A stretch of 64,000 nucleotides of DNA. Source: Mesodorylaimus sp. YZB2_4 (lineage: Eukaryota > Nematoda > Enoplea > Dorylaimida > Dorylaimidae). The notes beneath the pieces were generated by a model. The model was not told the DNA's origin. It ran no database searches and saw only the letters and a program-made list of their open reading frames with translations. Below, in pieces: positions 44,216 through 56,200 of the stretch. The translations under genes and the position numbers were made by a program. Location of the stretch: positions 1 to 64,000 of the forward strand of contig JASANH010001195.1 in the NCBI GenBank assembly GCA_030248295.1. Reading direction: 5' to 3'. Position 1 is the stretch's first letter; each line of letters starts with the position of its first letter.

Positions 44216-46951
44216 ATGCCCATTCCAGTTGACAAGGAAGCGCTTCGTAGGTTTCTGGGTATGGCGGTGTTCCATCGGAGGTTTATAATGGACTATTCCG
44301 GAATGACTCGTCCGTTGTATGAGCTGGTAAAAGAGAAAGTGCGGCACAGATGGACAGCGGAACAGCAATCAGCATTTGATGATCTGAAGAAAATGTTGAC
44401 CGCGTGTCCAGTTCTTCGATATCCTAATTTCGCTAAGCCGTTTTATAGCTATACAGACGCGGGTCGGTATGGTCTGGGAGCCATTTTGGCGCAAACGTGT
44501 GATGATGGCCGGGAGCATCCAATAGCGTATGCCAGTAGGACTTTGAGTTCAGCCGAATCCAAGTACCCAATCACTGAACTAGAAGGACTAGCTGTGTATT
44601 TGGGCGGCTCGTCTTTTTCGACCATGTGTCTATGGGAGACATTTCTACGTTGTGACGGACCATTTGCCGTTGGTGTATGTCTTCAAGAATAAGATTCAGG
44701 ATGGCCGCTTCGCTCATTGGATAGCGCAATTGACTGGCTCCGATTTTACTGTCTTGTATAGACCGGGTAAGAAGCACGCGAACGTTCATATGCTTTCGCG
44801 TTTGGCTATGCCTGCATTTCCAGAAAGTGAGGAGGTAGAGAAACTGCTTGGAAGCACATAGCACAATGGGAAGAGAAAGCGCGGTGGCATGAGCTAGCAC
44901 AGGAACAGCGTAGTGGTCCCTATTTGACGCAGTACAGACTTCGTCGAGAATGGCTTGCTGCCGGAGGATGAGAGCTTAGTTAAACAATTCTGTCTTGAGA
45001 AGCTTCGATATGCAATGCGAGATGGTGTGTTGGTGCATTTGTCGAAGTGGAATAAGTCGGTCGACCCGTCTGTTCAGATCGAGGTGCCCAAACACCTTAG
45101 GACACAAATCTTGACTCAGTGTCACGGAAGCATTTCGGCATCGCGAAGACATTTCCGAAGGTGTTGTCTAAATACTATCTACTGTATTGGGACGGCTATT
45201 ATCGAGACACAGAGCACTTTGTGAAAGCGTGCTCACTGTGCGCTAGGTACAAGGACGTCAACTGGAAGATAAAGGCGCCACTGAAGCCAATGCCGTATGC
45301 TGGACCATGGGAACGTGTCGGCGTAGATTTAGTGGGTCCTTCGCCAATGACCCAGAGGGGCAATACAGTGATAATCGTTTTCACTGACTATTTCTCTGGA
45401 TGGTGTAAGGCCTTTCCGTTGCCAAATGGGCAGGCTTCCACGGTAGCAGAGTGTTTTCTGAGAGGACTCACGCAAGACCAAGGGAGTCAGCTGCAAACGT
45501 CGGGTCGTCGAGATATACTCTGATCTAGACTGATCCTCCCAGGGCAAGGAGCAGGGCCTTTATATATGCGATGCTCGGGTCCAAGGACTAGTCATATCAA
45601 TCCCTCGCATGTTAGGAAAACCAGTCAGCTCGGCCTCTCGGCCTCGCTCGGTCCTGACCAGGGAGGGAGACAAATAGTCTGTGCATCGTGTGCACACTAA
45701 ATGTTCTATGCAAATAGAGTACACTGAGGCATCTATTACAGACAGCAGTTTGTATCCAATATCATGGCGGAGGTCTGCCTAATTTGCGACATAAAGAAGA
45801 ATAATACGACCGCGTATTATCGAGCGTGTAGTGGTTTGGCTGATGTGAGCGGTGCAATAAGATCATAGGCACGATGCTAGGCATCTATGCGCAACAGTAT
45901 CAGCGACAGTGGGTAACTGGATTCCATTTACCCTGTTTGCGTACAGATCCATGACACAGTCCACATTGAGTCATTCGCCGTATAAATTCATGTTTGGCAG
46001 GGAGCCAGTAGTTCTAGGCGAATTGCATGCTACTCCTCTGGAACCTAAAAAGCCTTCGCAGTACGCAGCGAGCGTCAGTGAGCGTCTGAACACCATAAAA
46101 CAGATCGTGAGGCAGAATCTGAAGGAGGCACAAGTTCGTCAAAATGAGTGCTACGATCGGAATGTACACCCGGACGCGTTTGACGTCAATCGTTTGTGTT
46201 GGATGATGTCGCAAAGGAGAGGCGTTCGCGCGAAATTGAAACTAAAGTTCGCGGGTCCTTACATAATCCTAGCGGAGCCATCGCAAGTCGATGTCGTTGT
46301 GAGGTTATGGAATCAGTTGGACGCCCCGAAACAGATTGTTCATGTAAATCGGTTGAAACCATGTTTCGCACCATGGCAGCCCCCTCCGGATGAGGATTTG
46401 GAGGGCGATGACGATGATGAGATCGAGCAAGGGATTCAGCGACAGATTGCGCGCAAGCCCCCAGTAGTGAGTCCGATAGTGTCACCAGCACCTGTCACAG
46501 TGCCCGACAGGACGCAGACAGCAGTTAGACATGAGTTACCCAAGTCTATTGACACTCCGTTGGTACCAGGTCCTGTTACAGAACCGCCACCTGGGGTTCC
46601 AGTTGCTAGTAACGTGAGTGTGAATCCTTGGGTCCGTTGCCCACAGAAAATCGACCTTCAGTTGCAACAACAGTTCCGAGCGGGCCGTTGCCCACACCAG
46701 ATACCGGCACATCTTCTTTTATAGCTCCACCGACACACGCCGATTTCTCCACCGCCATCAACAAACCGTCATCGTCCGCGTCCACTCTGAAGCCACTCCC
46801 GTCAGTCAAAACGAACACGTCCGTGGGTTTGACAAAGACCCGAGTCGACGCGAAACAAGAATACGTTCGACCTCAGTTTTCCCAATCGAGACGAGAAGGA
46901 CGAATGGGACTGCGGACGAATCCTGCGCCAACTAAGCGATTCGAGCCTTAG
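44216..46951 (+). mobile_element. Degraded Gypsy (Ty3) LTR retrotransposon pol
   Basis: Order along the strand: the end of reverse transcriptase and RNase H (FLGMAVFHRRF, YTDAGRYGLGAIL, 44216-44640); a frame change; the rest of RNase H (RFAHWIAQLTGSDFTVLYRP, 44652-44861); integrase zinc finger and core (CSLCARYKD, VDLVGPSPM, FTDYFSGW, DQGSQ, 44955-45500); a ~380-bp interruption; then integrase C-terminus (SPYKFMFGREP, LKLKFAGPYIILAEP, 45909-46724) and a Pro-rich tail continued in another frame to 46951. The 5' half with gag and protease is missing. At least three frame changes plus the interruption make it inactive. Confidence 0.85.
45510..45900 (+). repeat. Insertion with LTR-like features inside Gypsy integrase
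   Basis: The integrase frame stops after DQGSQ and resumes at the WIPFTLFAYRS region. The sequence between has a TTTATATATG box near 45561 and no coding match. It could be a solo LTR or another small insertion; I cannot find its exact ends. Confidence 0.4.
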
Positions 46952-47349
46952 TCGTGACGGTTGATGGTTTGGTATGGTCTATGCCCAAGTTCGGGGACGA
47001 ACTTTTATGTGTGCCCCCCCGGCGTGCGTGGTGAGGATGTGTTTGAATTTCCGCGCATCAGGTGTCACACGTGGCTGTGTGCTCGTTATGTGGGTGCAAT
47101 GTTGTTGTCACACCCATTGGGAGTTTTTTGTGTTTGTGTGTCAGAGAAGAAGACGGCTCTCGTTGGGAGTGGTTGCTTGTCTCCGTCGGCTGTGTCTGCA
47201 ACGTACGAACGCCACGATGCTGCCACGTGGCCCAGATCGATCGCGCCCGTACTCCATACCTCGCCGTAAACGTTCATTCGTATTTAAGTAACGAACCCGC
47301 ATTACAACCGACTCCAGCGAAACTGTCACCGGATGTTGTTTCGCACTGT
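46952..47349. other. Junction between two retroelement relics
   Basis: T- and GTG-rich sequence after the Gypsy tail. Overlapping short frames have no family signature. Confidence 0.35.
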
Positions 47350-47980
47350 TCTTTCTTATTCTTATTTTCATTCTGATCATTGGAGATAGAACTTTCGGCC
47401 TTAAACCCCATGTGTCTACTGAGTAAAAAATATGCTTGTTTGTCATTGCACGTATGCGTCTTTGGTATGTCCGTGATGCCGTGTGGAGACGCATGGAGAC
47501 GTTGGAGGGTATTATGGTAAGCGGTTTGCTTGACAGGAGCCAGTACAGTACGCATTGGGAATCTGTCCACATATAACGGCGCAGGACGGGAACTGGTAGG
47601 CTTTTGGCGACAAACTAGAGACAGATGATGCCCATGTGCACGGCGAGCATCTCCAAACGTGGTGTGGTCAAAGTTTTTCGCAGTGGTGCCACTCTGGATT
47701 TGGCAAATACCAGATCGGAAGTTGGCGTGATCACGCGCAAGTAGACGCAGATGCCATACGCGGTTCGGGAGGCATCTGTGAAGCAGTGAAGTGCGTAAGC
47801 CACCGCGTCCCCATCTGTTGCGCCAATGAAGCGAGCCAGACTGAATTGCGGAACCGATTCGAGTGCGTTCGCCAGAAACAGAAAAATATTAACGGAACGT
47901 GAACCCCAACTCTCACAGATAAACTGCACAGATTTTTCGAAAATGTACTTCGATTTTAAAGGCGGCAGGAAAAACAACAA
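47350..47980 (-). mobile_element. BEL/Pao pol fragment (RNase H region)
   Basis: The minus frame shows LHCFTDASRTAYGICVYLRV, then RLEMLAVHMG near 47640, and in a second frame WTDSQCVLYWLLSSKPL near 47520-47570. These are the same RNase H motifs as in the intact element at 2360-2100, but clearly different in sequence, so this is a separate lineage. A frame change separates the two parts, and nothing else of the element remains. Confidence 0.8.
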
Positions 47981-48469
47981 AATTACTTCTTTTATGCCGC
48001 TATCATATCCGATACCTTATCTTCGATTGAGCAAAATTCTAAGGCCACCCTCATATTCATTGTTGATAATAACGTTCCTCTGTCCCGTGGAAAGAAGAGA
48101 AACGAGCCAAAAAATTCTAACCCGTGAAGTAGTCGAGCTGAGAGCCTCGCGGTCGCACAAACGTGTTGTCGGAAAGCCACAGGCGCGTCCGCAGGGGGCG
48201 GGGGGTGCAAGGGTTTGAATGAACCCCCCTCCCCCAGAAAAAGTGTCAAGGCACTGCACACATTTTCCCCATACCCGGCACTCCGCAAAAAAATTGAAGT
48301 GGCGAGAATTATTTATGCTTGACCAGTGGTTTGTAGAGAAAAATCAATCTAGGAGCCTGAAAACCCAAATTTTTCACCTCCGGTGGGGTGCCCCGTCTTG
48401 CACCCCCTACCTCAAATCCTGCGTAAGCCCCTGAGTCACTCTGCCATGTAGCGGCAAATTTATTCGGGT
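47981..48469. other. Non-coding with a C-rich inverted segment
   Basis: GGGGTGCAAGGG near 48206 and ACCCCCCTCCCCC near 48223 form a partly inverted G/C-rich stretch, with CTTGCACCCCC again near 48398. It probably derives from a repeat. Nothing else recognised. Confidence 0.35.
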
Positions 48470-48890
48470 ACCTACAGCAAACCCATCTTCGTGAGAGCCC
48501 GGTGAGCCTAGCCAATCAATGAACGGGTCAAGGCGCGCCGCCTTAACCCGTTCAGTTGATGTTTCTAAGCTCCGCGCCGATAAAAAAACAATCATCAGCG
48601 CCACCCACACTTGATTATTGATAACTCAAGAACTACCGAACCCGGTACAATTGATTTTTTCGCGAGCTCTGCAATGTGAATCAGATCTGCAACCATGTCA
48701 ATTTTTATCGAAATACGTTCAGTACCTGACGAGCGTCGAGCGACGGATTAAAAGAGGCAAAAAAGTGACTTTTTAGGAATAACTTTCAAGAAATTGTAGC
48801 TTCAAAAACATGACCGTCAAAAGCCAGAAGCGGAAAGTTTCAGCTTCCAGAAAAACTAACATTTACAACTGTACGACCTCTGGTTGTTGA
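48470..48890 (+). repeat. Dispersed repeat family, copy 3, left half
   Basis: CAAACCCATCTTCGTGAG, the GATGTTTC hairpin region and GTACCTGACGAGCG follow the copy 1 order. It stops at GGTTGTTGA (48882-48890). The right half resumes at 52317 with the same nine bases. Confidence 0.8.
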
Positions 48891-49161
48891 CCAGCATCGA
48901 CCGAACCACCGAACCGAACCACCGAATTGGCGATTTTTACCGAACCGAACCGGCTTTTTTGGACCGAACCACCGAACCGAACAACTAATTTCGAATTCCC
49001 TCTTTTATTGGAAAAAACGCGGTCATTTTGTTTGAGGTTTCGTTTTAGCTATAAATTTCGCCGTCCCTTTTTCTTAATTATCTGGTCCTTTCTTCATTAT
49101 CTTCAAAATTTCAATTTGAAAAATGGTTAAAAAGGAGTGACTTCTGAATATTTTGAAAATA

Positions 49162-52139
49162 TCGGGTGCCATAAAGAATGACACTAATATGAATGGCTAG
49201 TTTTCTACGCAAGCAGTCGCGTTGTAGTAAGCTTTACCACTAACACAGGAAGGATAGAGCATTTGCTTCATCAGGCAGTGCACTCACAAATCAGTGTCCA
49301 TAATACTGAACAGCTGCCTGTACAACAAATGAAGTCGAGTTGAAATGATGACTTAAGTCAAGACATTAGAAATTTGGTTACACCGCTGGTCGTTGGGTAA
49401 AGTTACAGTCAATGATTCCGTTCATATGGAAATGGCTTGCCAGCAGCTGAGAAATATAGAAGAAAGGTATTTGGGAACAACTGGACATCTCAGCGAGATG
49501 GCGCGAAGGCTCAAACCCACAAAGATTCAGAGAAATGGTGCAGGGATCACTTTCCCTGATTTTATCGAAGCTAAGCGTTGGCCTCTGAATAGTCCCTATT
49601 TGAACCATTAGACTACTCAGTCTGGGAAGAATTTGCTTGTGCAATTTACTGGGATCGAGTAAAGTCCAAAGCAACTCCAAAAGCTGATTTAAAGCTTGCC
49701 GAAACGAATTCGTTTGGATATTGCGAAAAAAGTTGTGACAGTTGGTACTTCGGCTATATCGCGTTTTAAAAACGAATGGTGAATATAATGGCTAGAAAAA
49801 TAGGTCAAACTGACTCAGAATCGAATGCTGAACACAATGGTGTCAAATTTACCGCGATAACTTGCAGATTAAGGCTGGTAGAAGACGGAACATGCTATGC
49901 TATGCTATGCTATGCTAAAGTTTACTATGCCAAAAGACTTACCAGTCCACTGATGAGGCACAGCACATAAAACAAGGACAAGATAAAGTTAAAATAAAAG
50001 CATGTCAAAAACGAATCTTTGTCACAAAATCTTTGAACTCGGTAAAACAACTATAAGCGATGGTGCTTGGTATCACAGTGTTCCATAAAGTCATTGAAGA
50101 AAATTCAAAACTTTGAGTAAAGGTTTTTGATCGACATTTGGTTATTTCCAATTGATGTGGTTGTGAGGTGCGAGCACTCACGCGACGACCACACATGTCC
50201 GTATGAACAAAATGCCGATTTGGGTAAGCCGCCTGTCCATGATAATACCGATAAAATTGCAATAATTTGTGGTGATTTCTCCGGTCAGATAATGAAGTCC
50301 ACTTTAGTGTCTCCAGCGCCGATTCGTAGGATATTGTCCAATTGTTGAGAACTGCCCGTGCAGCAAATTTTTGCGCCCTTTCGAGATCATCCGATAGCTT
50401 GTTTTGTATTGGAGACCAAGCAACAGACCCGTAATCTAGTCGAGGGAGAAGTCATTGAATATATACGGTCTCCAATACTTTCGAAGCAAATTTCCCAAAT
50501 TTTCTTCGAAAAGCTCCAATCATTCGTCTGGAAGAAGAGGCAATTTCATGGCAGTGACGACTGAAGTGCAAATCCGGCGAGAAATAAACTCCCAAATACT
50601 TGACAGTGTCCGTAAATTGTATTGGCTTACCATTCAACAGTAGTACAGGAAATTCAGCTGCGAGCTTATTCAAACGGAATATACAGGCCTGCGTTTTGTC
50701 CGCATTCAAATCAAGGCCTAGCTCCGTAACACAGTTCGATACAAAATCTATTGCCGGTTGAATCCGAGTTTTGACGGCTTGTGGCGAAGATGCAGGTGCT
50801 AATAAAATAAGATCATCGGCGTAAGCAAGTAAAAGCAAGTCCGGATAAGTGGCCGCAAATCGGATCAGTAAAGAATTGATGTAAGCCGTGAATAGAATAG
50901 GCCCCAACACTGACCCCTGTGGCACGCCAGAGACCACAGGTGCCGAAGATGAGCATGCATCGTCGATAGAAACAAATTGAGACCGTTTTTCCAAGTAAGA
51001 AGCCATCCATTTGAGCAGCATAGGACACAGTTTATGATCTTTCTCCAATGATTCCATTAATCGACCATGTGGAACCCTGTCAAACGCTTTCCTTAGGTCG
51101 AAGAATACCGCACCAACCGCCCGATAAGAGGGCGAATTTAGCCAATCATGAATCGATTGGGTGACTCGGACCAAGGCGCCAGTGGTCGAATGTCCACGGC
51201 GAAAGCCATGCTGCTGCGCTGATAGTTGTAGTCGCGGTTGTAACAAACGAAGAATATGACTTTCCATGATTTTTGATAGTATTGGAAGTAATGATATTGG
51301 TCGATAATTCTTTGCTGATGACCGATCCCCTGGCTTTGGAATAGGAATCACTTTTGCAATTTTGAAAGCTGATGGAAAACAACCCTCCTCAATTGATCGA
51401 TTGATCAGTGCAGTAAATGCTGACGTGATTGATGGGGCTAAGTTCCTCAGAATTGTTCCCGTCAGTCCATCCAGTCCAGGTGCCCCACGAGGCCGTAATG
51501 TAGAGAGTTTATGACGAACGAAAGATTCAGTCTCTGAGTAATCAGTGTTATCGTCCGGATCTGCTGGAGGAGGCCAATAGCGGGAAAGGGCATTCGAATT
51601 GAAATTTTCAGAAAATACAGTCCGCATGAGCTCTGCTTTCTGTTTGGAGTCAGAGATGATTGTACCCGTCATATCGATGAGTGGCGGTATTGATCGGTTC
51701 TCAGGGTCAAATCGACGAGATGCATTCCAGAATTCCGCAAGCGAGTTGGTACTTGAAAAGGTATTGTTCACATACTGCCGCTTGGCCACTCAAAGGTCTT
51801 TCTTCATTTGTTTTAGGAGTCGAGAAAACCAGTGATAATCAGTCATCGAATTTGTACGCTTCCACCTTCTCCATGCACTATTCTTGTCACGAACAAGGCG
51901 CAGGAGTTGCGGTGTAATCCATGGCGGCGCTTTTAGACGACGAATAGGCGTACGAGGGATCGTATCTGACACAGAGTCGATAATCCGTTTAATCAGATGA
52001 TCACAAGCATCGTTGACAGACGGTGCCGAAACTACTAAAGTAACACATGCCTCACATAATGTAACACATTAGCATACTAAACTACATACTAAAGTAACAC
52101 AATGTAACACATTAGCGGGTCATTCTTTATGGCACTCGA
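49162..52139 (+). mobile_element. Mariner-like DNA transposon, broken, host of a LINE insertion
   Basis: TIRs TCGGGTGCCATAAAGAATGA at 49162 and its near-exact inverse ending at 52139 (one mismatch in 21) are flanked by TA on both sides (49160-49161, 52140-52141). Inside, 49400-49780 on the plus strand resembles the C-terminal part of a mariner-type transposase: RWPLNSPYLN, then an in-frame stop, then further residues. The N-terminal catalytic part is not recognisable. A non-LTR retrotransposon occupies the rest. Confidence 0.7.
49889..52040 (-). mobile_element. 5'-truncated non-LTR retrotransposon with two in-frame TGA codons
   Basis: One reading frame runs from at least 51972 to 50005 and is broken only by TGA at 51790-51792 and TGA at 50452-50454. 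Reverse transcriptase motifs are intact: IPKPGDRSSAKNYRPISLLP, VFFDLRKAFDRVPHG, SGVPQGSVLGPILF, YADDLILLA, VKYLGVYF. The C-terminal RAQKFAARAV and YHGQAAYPNR follow. This is a Jockey/CR1-type enzyme by motif. The endonuclease end is absent, as usual for 5' truncation on reverse transcription. The 3' side reaches a short TAGCA repeat tail at 49891-49916. Confidence 0.88.
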
Positions 52140-52316
52140 TATAGATGATGATACTTTATGTAGGATGTGCTAAGGGTGAACACAGAAAATTCTGTTCGGT
52201 TCGGTAGGTAGGTTCGGCTCGGTCGGTTCGGTGCGGTTCGGTTCGGGTTCGGTGAGATTTGAGAAAAAGTTCGGTAAGGCTCGGCTCGGTGCAAAAACCG
52301 TGTTCGGTCGATCCTG

Positions 52317-52545
52317 GGTTGTTGATCTAGGCACGCGTTGTTCCTCATCCTCGTCGTCTTCTCCGCCTGAACAAGAATCGCTCGACGAGGGCTGGACGGA
52401 TTTTGATAAAAACTGGCACGATTGTAGATTCGACCGATCCTGAAAAGTGTGCGAAAATTCAAAAATTTTTGTCGACTCGTTCTCGAGTTATTAGCCTGCG
52501 AAAATCGTCCTTTAATTAGGCGTCTGGTTGGCTGGTCTAACAATA
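52317..52545 (+). repeat. Dispersed repeat family, copy 3, right half
   Basis: Begins with the second GGTTGTTGA and continues GATCTAGGCACGCGTTG, GAACAAGAATCGC, then the GGCGTCTGGTTGGCTGGTCT end. The match to copies 1 and 2 resumes exactly where the left half stopped. Confidence 0.8.
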
Positions 52546-52695
52546 AGCAGGCCATAGACCGAACCATAGACCACTACCAAAGAAATTCGAATTCGAGCGC
52601 ATAAACTGGCCGACTTTGACCGCTAGTAACAGCTGACCACGTGGCCATTGACAGCTAAAATTCTGGCAAACTGTTTTTATGGTCATTTGTGATGT

Positions 52696-53088
52696 TTGTC
52701 TTCGGTTTTTGACCCGACATTGGCAAACCTGGTTGATATTGGACGGTCTGCAACCCTGGACACTCGGCAACCTTGGACATACGGCAACCTAGGATACATT
52801 TTTGAGGGGGACAGTCAAATTGGTTCCCTCGCAAGAATGCGAGGAAAACCGAATCGTGTTGACTTGACTCATTTCCCTATCCAAAGTGTGGCTCAAATGC
52901 TAAAAATTCTCAGGCCCAATTGCTGGACTGTCTTTCCAACAAACTTTGCATTCAACAATACGTTCAATTTCATGACTCAGAATCAAACTGATCAAACAGG
53001 AGCAACTACAACAGAAGAACAAGTAATGCCAGCTCCGTCGGCATCACTTTTGTTTTCTTTGCTCAGCATGTTGAGCTGTGTACCATAA
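52696..53088 (+). CDS. Possible 3' exon of a GPI-anchored or secreted protein
   Basis: An open frame without an ATG start ends at 53088. It has N-glycosylation sites (NNTF, NQTD), a Thr/Glu/Pro linker and a hydrophobic end (SASLLFSLLSMLSCVP) like a GPI-attachment signal. No conserved domain recognised. It could be the last exon of a gene whose start was displaced by the transposon nest, or chance. It converges on channel B, whose stop codon is at 53212. Confidence 0.3.
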   Translation: MSSVFDPTLANLVDIGRSATLDTRQPWTYGNLGYIFEGDSQIGSLARMRGKPNRVDLTHFPIQSVAQMLKILRPNCWTVFPTNFAFNNTFNFMTQNQTDQTGATTTEEQVMPAPSASLLFSLLSMLSCVP

Positions 53089-53211
53089 ACCTGCCCAGTC
53101 ACCACGTACCATGCAATACTGCACTTCCGATATATTTCTAGTGACATGAACAACGCTTCAAAATTTCTACGCAATGACGAGTAAGGGATCATCCAGGAGC
53201 AAGATGTGTCC

Positions 53212-56200
53212 TTACAGCATTGATTCGGCGTGCGCGTCTTGTTCTACCACTATTGTTTGATTGGCTTTCTTTTTCTTGCAAGCCCACACGACAATGTAGA
53301 CTCCATAAGCTATTGCCTGGGCGTAAGTTATCATGGAGAAACCAGCGTAGACGCCCATCATTCCACCGATATCGCACATGGTCAAGTAAACCTTCGACAT
53401 CTGGGTCTGCTCGATGTGAGTGCGGGACGACGTTGGAAGAATGATCCGAATTCGACTGTACGATCGCTTCGATGCGAGATACTCTTTTTGTCTTGTTTCA
53501 TTCTGGTATTGAATATCTCCGAAGGAAGTTGAGAACACGGGGTATGTCCACCTTTTACATTGTAACCAGCAGTAATCTTCTCCACCTTTAAATTTTTCTG
53601 GTGATAATAGACGAAGCTATAAAAAGCCAGGAATACTTGTATGCTCTAATGTCATGAGACCAAGGCTTACTGGATCACTCTCAGCTGTTTTCAAATTGAG
53701 TTCAAAGCTTGTGTCAGTGTTTCCTAAAATTATGGTAAGGAAAAAGGCTGGTCCAAAAGCGCACGTGTGATTTGGTGAGGAGAAAGTAGAAAAAGGGAGT
53801 GCGCAGCCGAAAATGCTTGTCATCATGTTTACGACATTGTCAAATTGACAGTTAGTGCCACCTGCATCGTCGTATTCGAAATACTGTAACACTTTTTCAC
53901 GTTCCCGACAATCTCTTTTCTCTTCTATTTTTTTTGGCTCTGCCAATACTATAAGCGCTTCCGTATCTGCTGGCACGTAAGTTGGCACATTGACCTGGGT
54001 TGGCACGTCGTTGATAAAGATGTGAAACCCGGCTGAGATCATGTTATCTTCATAAATACCGTAGGTCATATCTGTGGTTACATCGAACGAAAGCCCAACG
54101 TCTTGCAATCGCATTGAGTCAATATTTGCCAAATCATCTTCTGGTATCCAATCTAGCTAAAAACATAATTACGAACTACATGGTATGACATGTCAGCGGT
54201 AGATAACTGATAGTAGCATGTAATGTCAGATGCCCCAAATACCCTATAATATCCCAGGGAAATGACCTGAATTAGTGCAAGATTCGAAACTGTTTGAGGG
54301 AGGCTAGCTTTTGCCCTCAGCTCAGCTGTATGTTTTTATGTACACTAACAGGCTTTTTATTTTTCACTTTGGTCGAAAAGCTAAACGATGCTGCTTTTTC
54401 GGCTGTGGTAGTGGGCTTCGACGCAAATGTTGATAGCAATTTTAAGAAAAGAGAGCGGTTTTTTCCACTTCAAGCGCAAGCCGCAATAGCGTTGATATGG
54501 TTATGAGAAAAAGATTCGATTTCAGTTTTAGTTACAGTTAACTATCTTAAAAGACTGGACTTAACTGATTTGCTGAATGATTCAGTCTTTCTATGACTAA
54601 AAGGCAAACCCATAGTGCTCTTGCCTCAAGCCCCACTCGTACGGAGTCAGTCAAGGCTGACGTTTTTTTAAAGCTCTAAGATCAAAGTGGCCACTGTTCA
54701 CCTAATTATTTCTTTAACCTATTGAAAAGGTTTGGTTAACTGTGGCGGCTAGTGCGCATAAGTAAAGTTCTCTTTTTTAACTCAAAAAAAGGGAATAGGG
54801 TGCCCGCCAAAACATCCCGATTTCTATGCTGATCCACTCGCGTCATTCCTGCTAAACGTTACTTCGATTTCACCATTGGTGAACCAATAAAACGAAGAAC
54901 CCTATCATCCCATTGTTTAGGATTTTCTACAATTCCCTGTCATTTTCTTGCCTCTTAATCTTTACTCCACCTTGCCGATTCCAGCTCTCTGACCTGAGCA
55001 ACGACTATAACATCTCCTCATCACATGAAGATATCCCAAACTGACGATTAGCCTGTTCTCTGGCTGGCCAGGCCGATCAGCTCTACACTTGGCACGACAT
55101 CAAGAACACAGCATTCGAGTATATATAAAGGCGAATTCACATTGGAGACACAACATCCGACCGAGCCGACCATCCGAGGTAGTATTGTAAGGGGTGTAGT
55201 ATTTACCCTTCCATCCAGTTCCAGCAAGTTGGCGCCGGTTACCGGTTATCAATGTACGATACCAGTCAACACGCCAGGTCGCCCGATCAAATTACAACCT
55301 AGGCTCAGAAGACCAGTTCCTGTGACTAACGGGTGATCTGATAATATATGCAAATCGATCTACTGGGGAGGTATATAATGGGGATGTCTGCCTTGTTCTT
55401 GGTGAGAGTGTGCCGTGTCTCCGTCGGGTGCGTGGTTCAATAAACTTGGTGGTTACAGTATTCACATCGACTATGCGTCCAATGCGTCTGGAGCGGCCAG
55501 CCGATGCTCCTTTCACATGGACTTGCGTCCAATGCGTTTCGCTCGGCTTGCTCGGCTCAGTCGAAGTTAAGAATTTTCAACTTTTCCAACCGAGCTGCGG
55601 CATTTGCTCGATTTTGCCAATTTTTAGACTGTTATTATCATGTCATGTTATATTTTATCCACAGCCAAGCACTATACAGCGCACTCGAGGGCTAAGGAGC
55701 ACATATTTGACAATCATTTAGTACCGGGACGGGAGTAGAACCCTCCCCTGTAAGTGCGCACCCAGCGTGCAAGGCAGCCGTGAGGTTATTAGCTAGCCTT
55801 CTTTCAATGTGATAGCCTCTGCAGGGTCTAAATTTTTGGCTCTAGTTTTCTGGTCTGATAAATGACTGAGACGTCATCCTGACCAGTGAGATCTCTCGCC
55901 GCTCCTGTTACAACGACGCAGTCGCTCTCCTCTACACATGGCACATCAGTCAAAATACAGTATATAAAACACTTACCCTCATCTGGAAGCAGCTTACCGT
56001 CCATATAGAGGCGAATTGCACGAACTGGCAACAATCGAACTGCTTTTGTCCAATAGCGCAGTTGGTCAGAACATCGGAGCACGGTATCTCCACACTTTCT
56101 CTGTAGATGTCTTTCCCCCTCGCTTCAGCCCACAAATGCACACCATCGATGACCTTCTTCGTCATTTGATACATTATTGTATCGCGGTCTTTGAGGCTTA

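Larger units (their letters stand above)
48891..52316. mobile_element. 3.4-kb TIR element with 9-bp target duplication, splitting repeat copy 3
   Basis: The left end reads CCAGCATCGACCGAACC and the reverse complement of the right end reads CAGGATCGACCGAACAC. The flanking GGTTGTTGA (48882-48890 and 52317-52325) is an exact 9-bp direct repeat. Subterminal parts are arrays of CCGAACC on the left (48897-48985) and GGTTCGG on the right (52193-52310). A 9-bp duplication is in the range of Mutator-like elements, but no transposase of its own is visible, so the class is open. Its interior is occupied by a mariner-like element. Confidence 0.7.

Noticed and set aside
46961..47376. Overlapping Cys/Val-rich plus-strand frames
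   Set aside because: Three frames are open at once over GTG-rich sequence between two retroelement relics. None has a start context or family signal.
50452..51792. TGA recoding (selenocysteine or reassigned code)
   Set aside because: Host genes here use TGA as a normal stop (for example the tandem channel copies end in TGA), and both TGA codons can be explained by simple transitions in a dead element.
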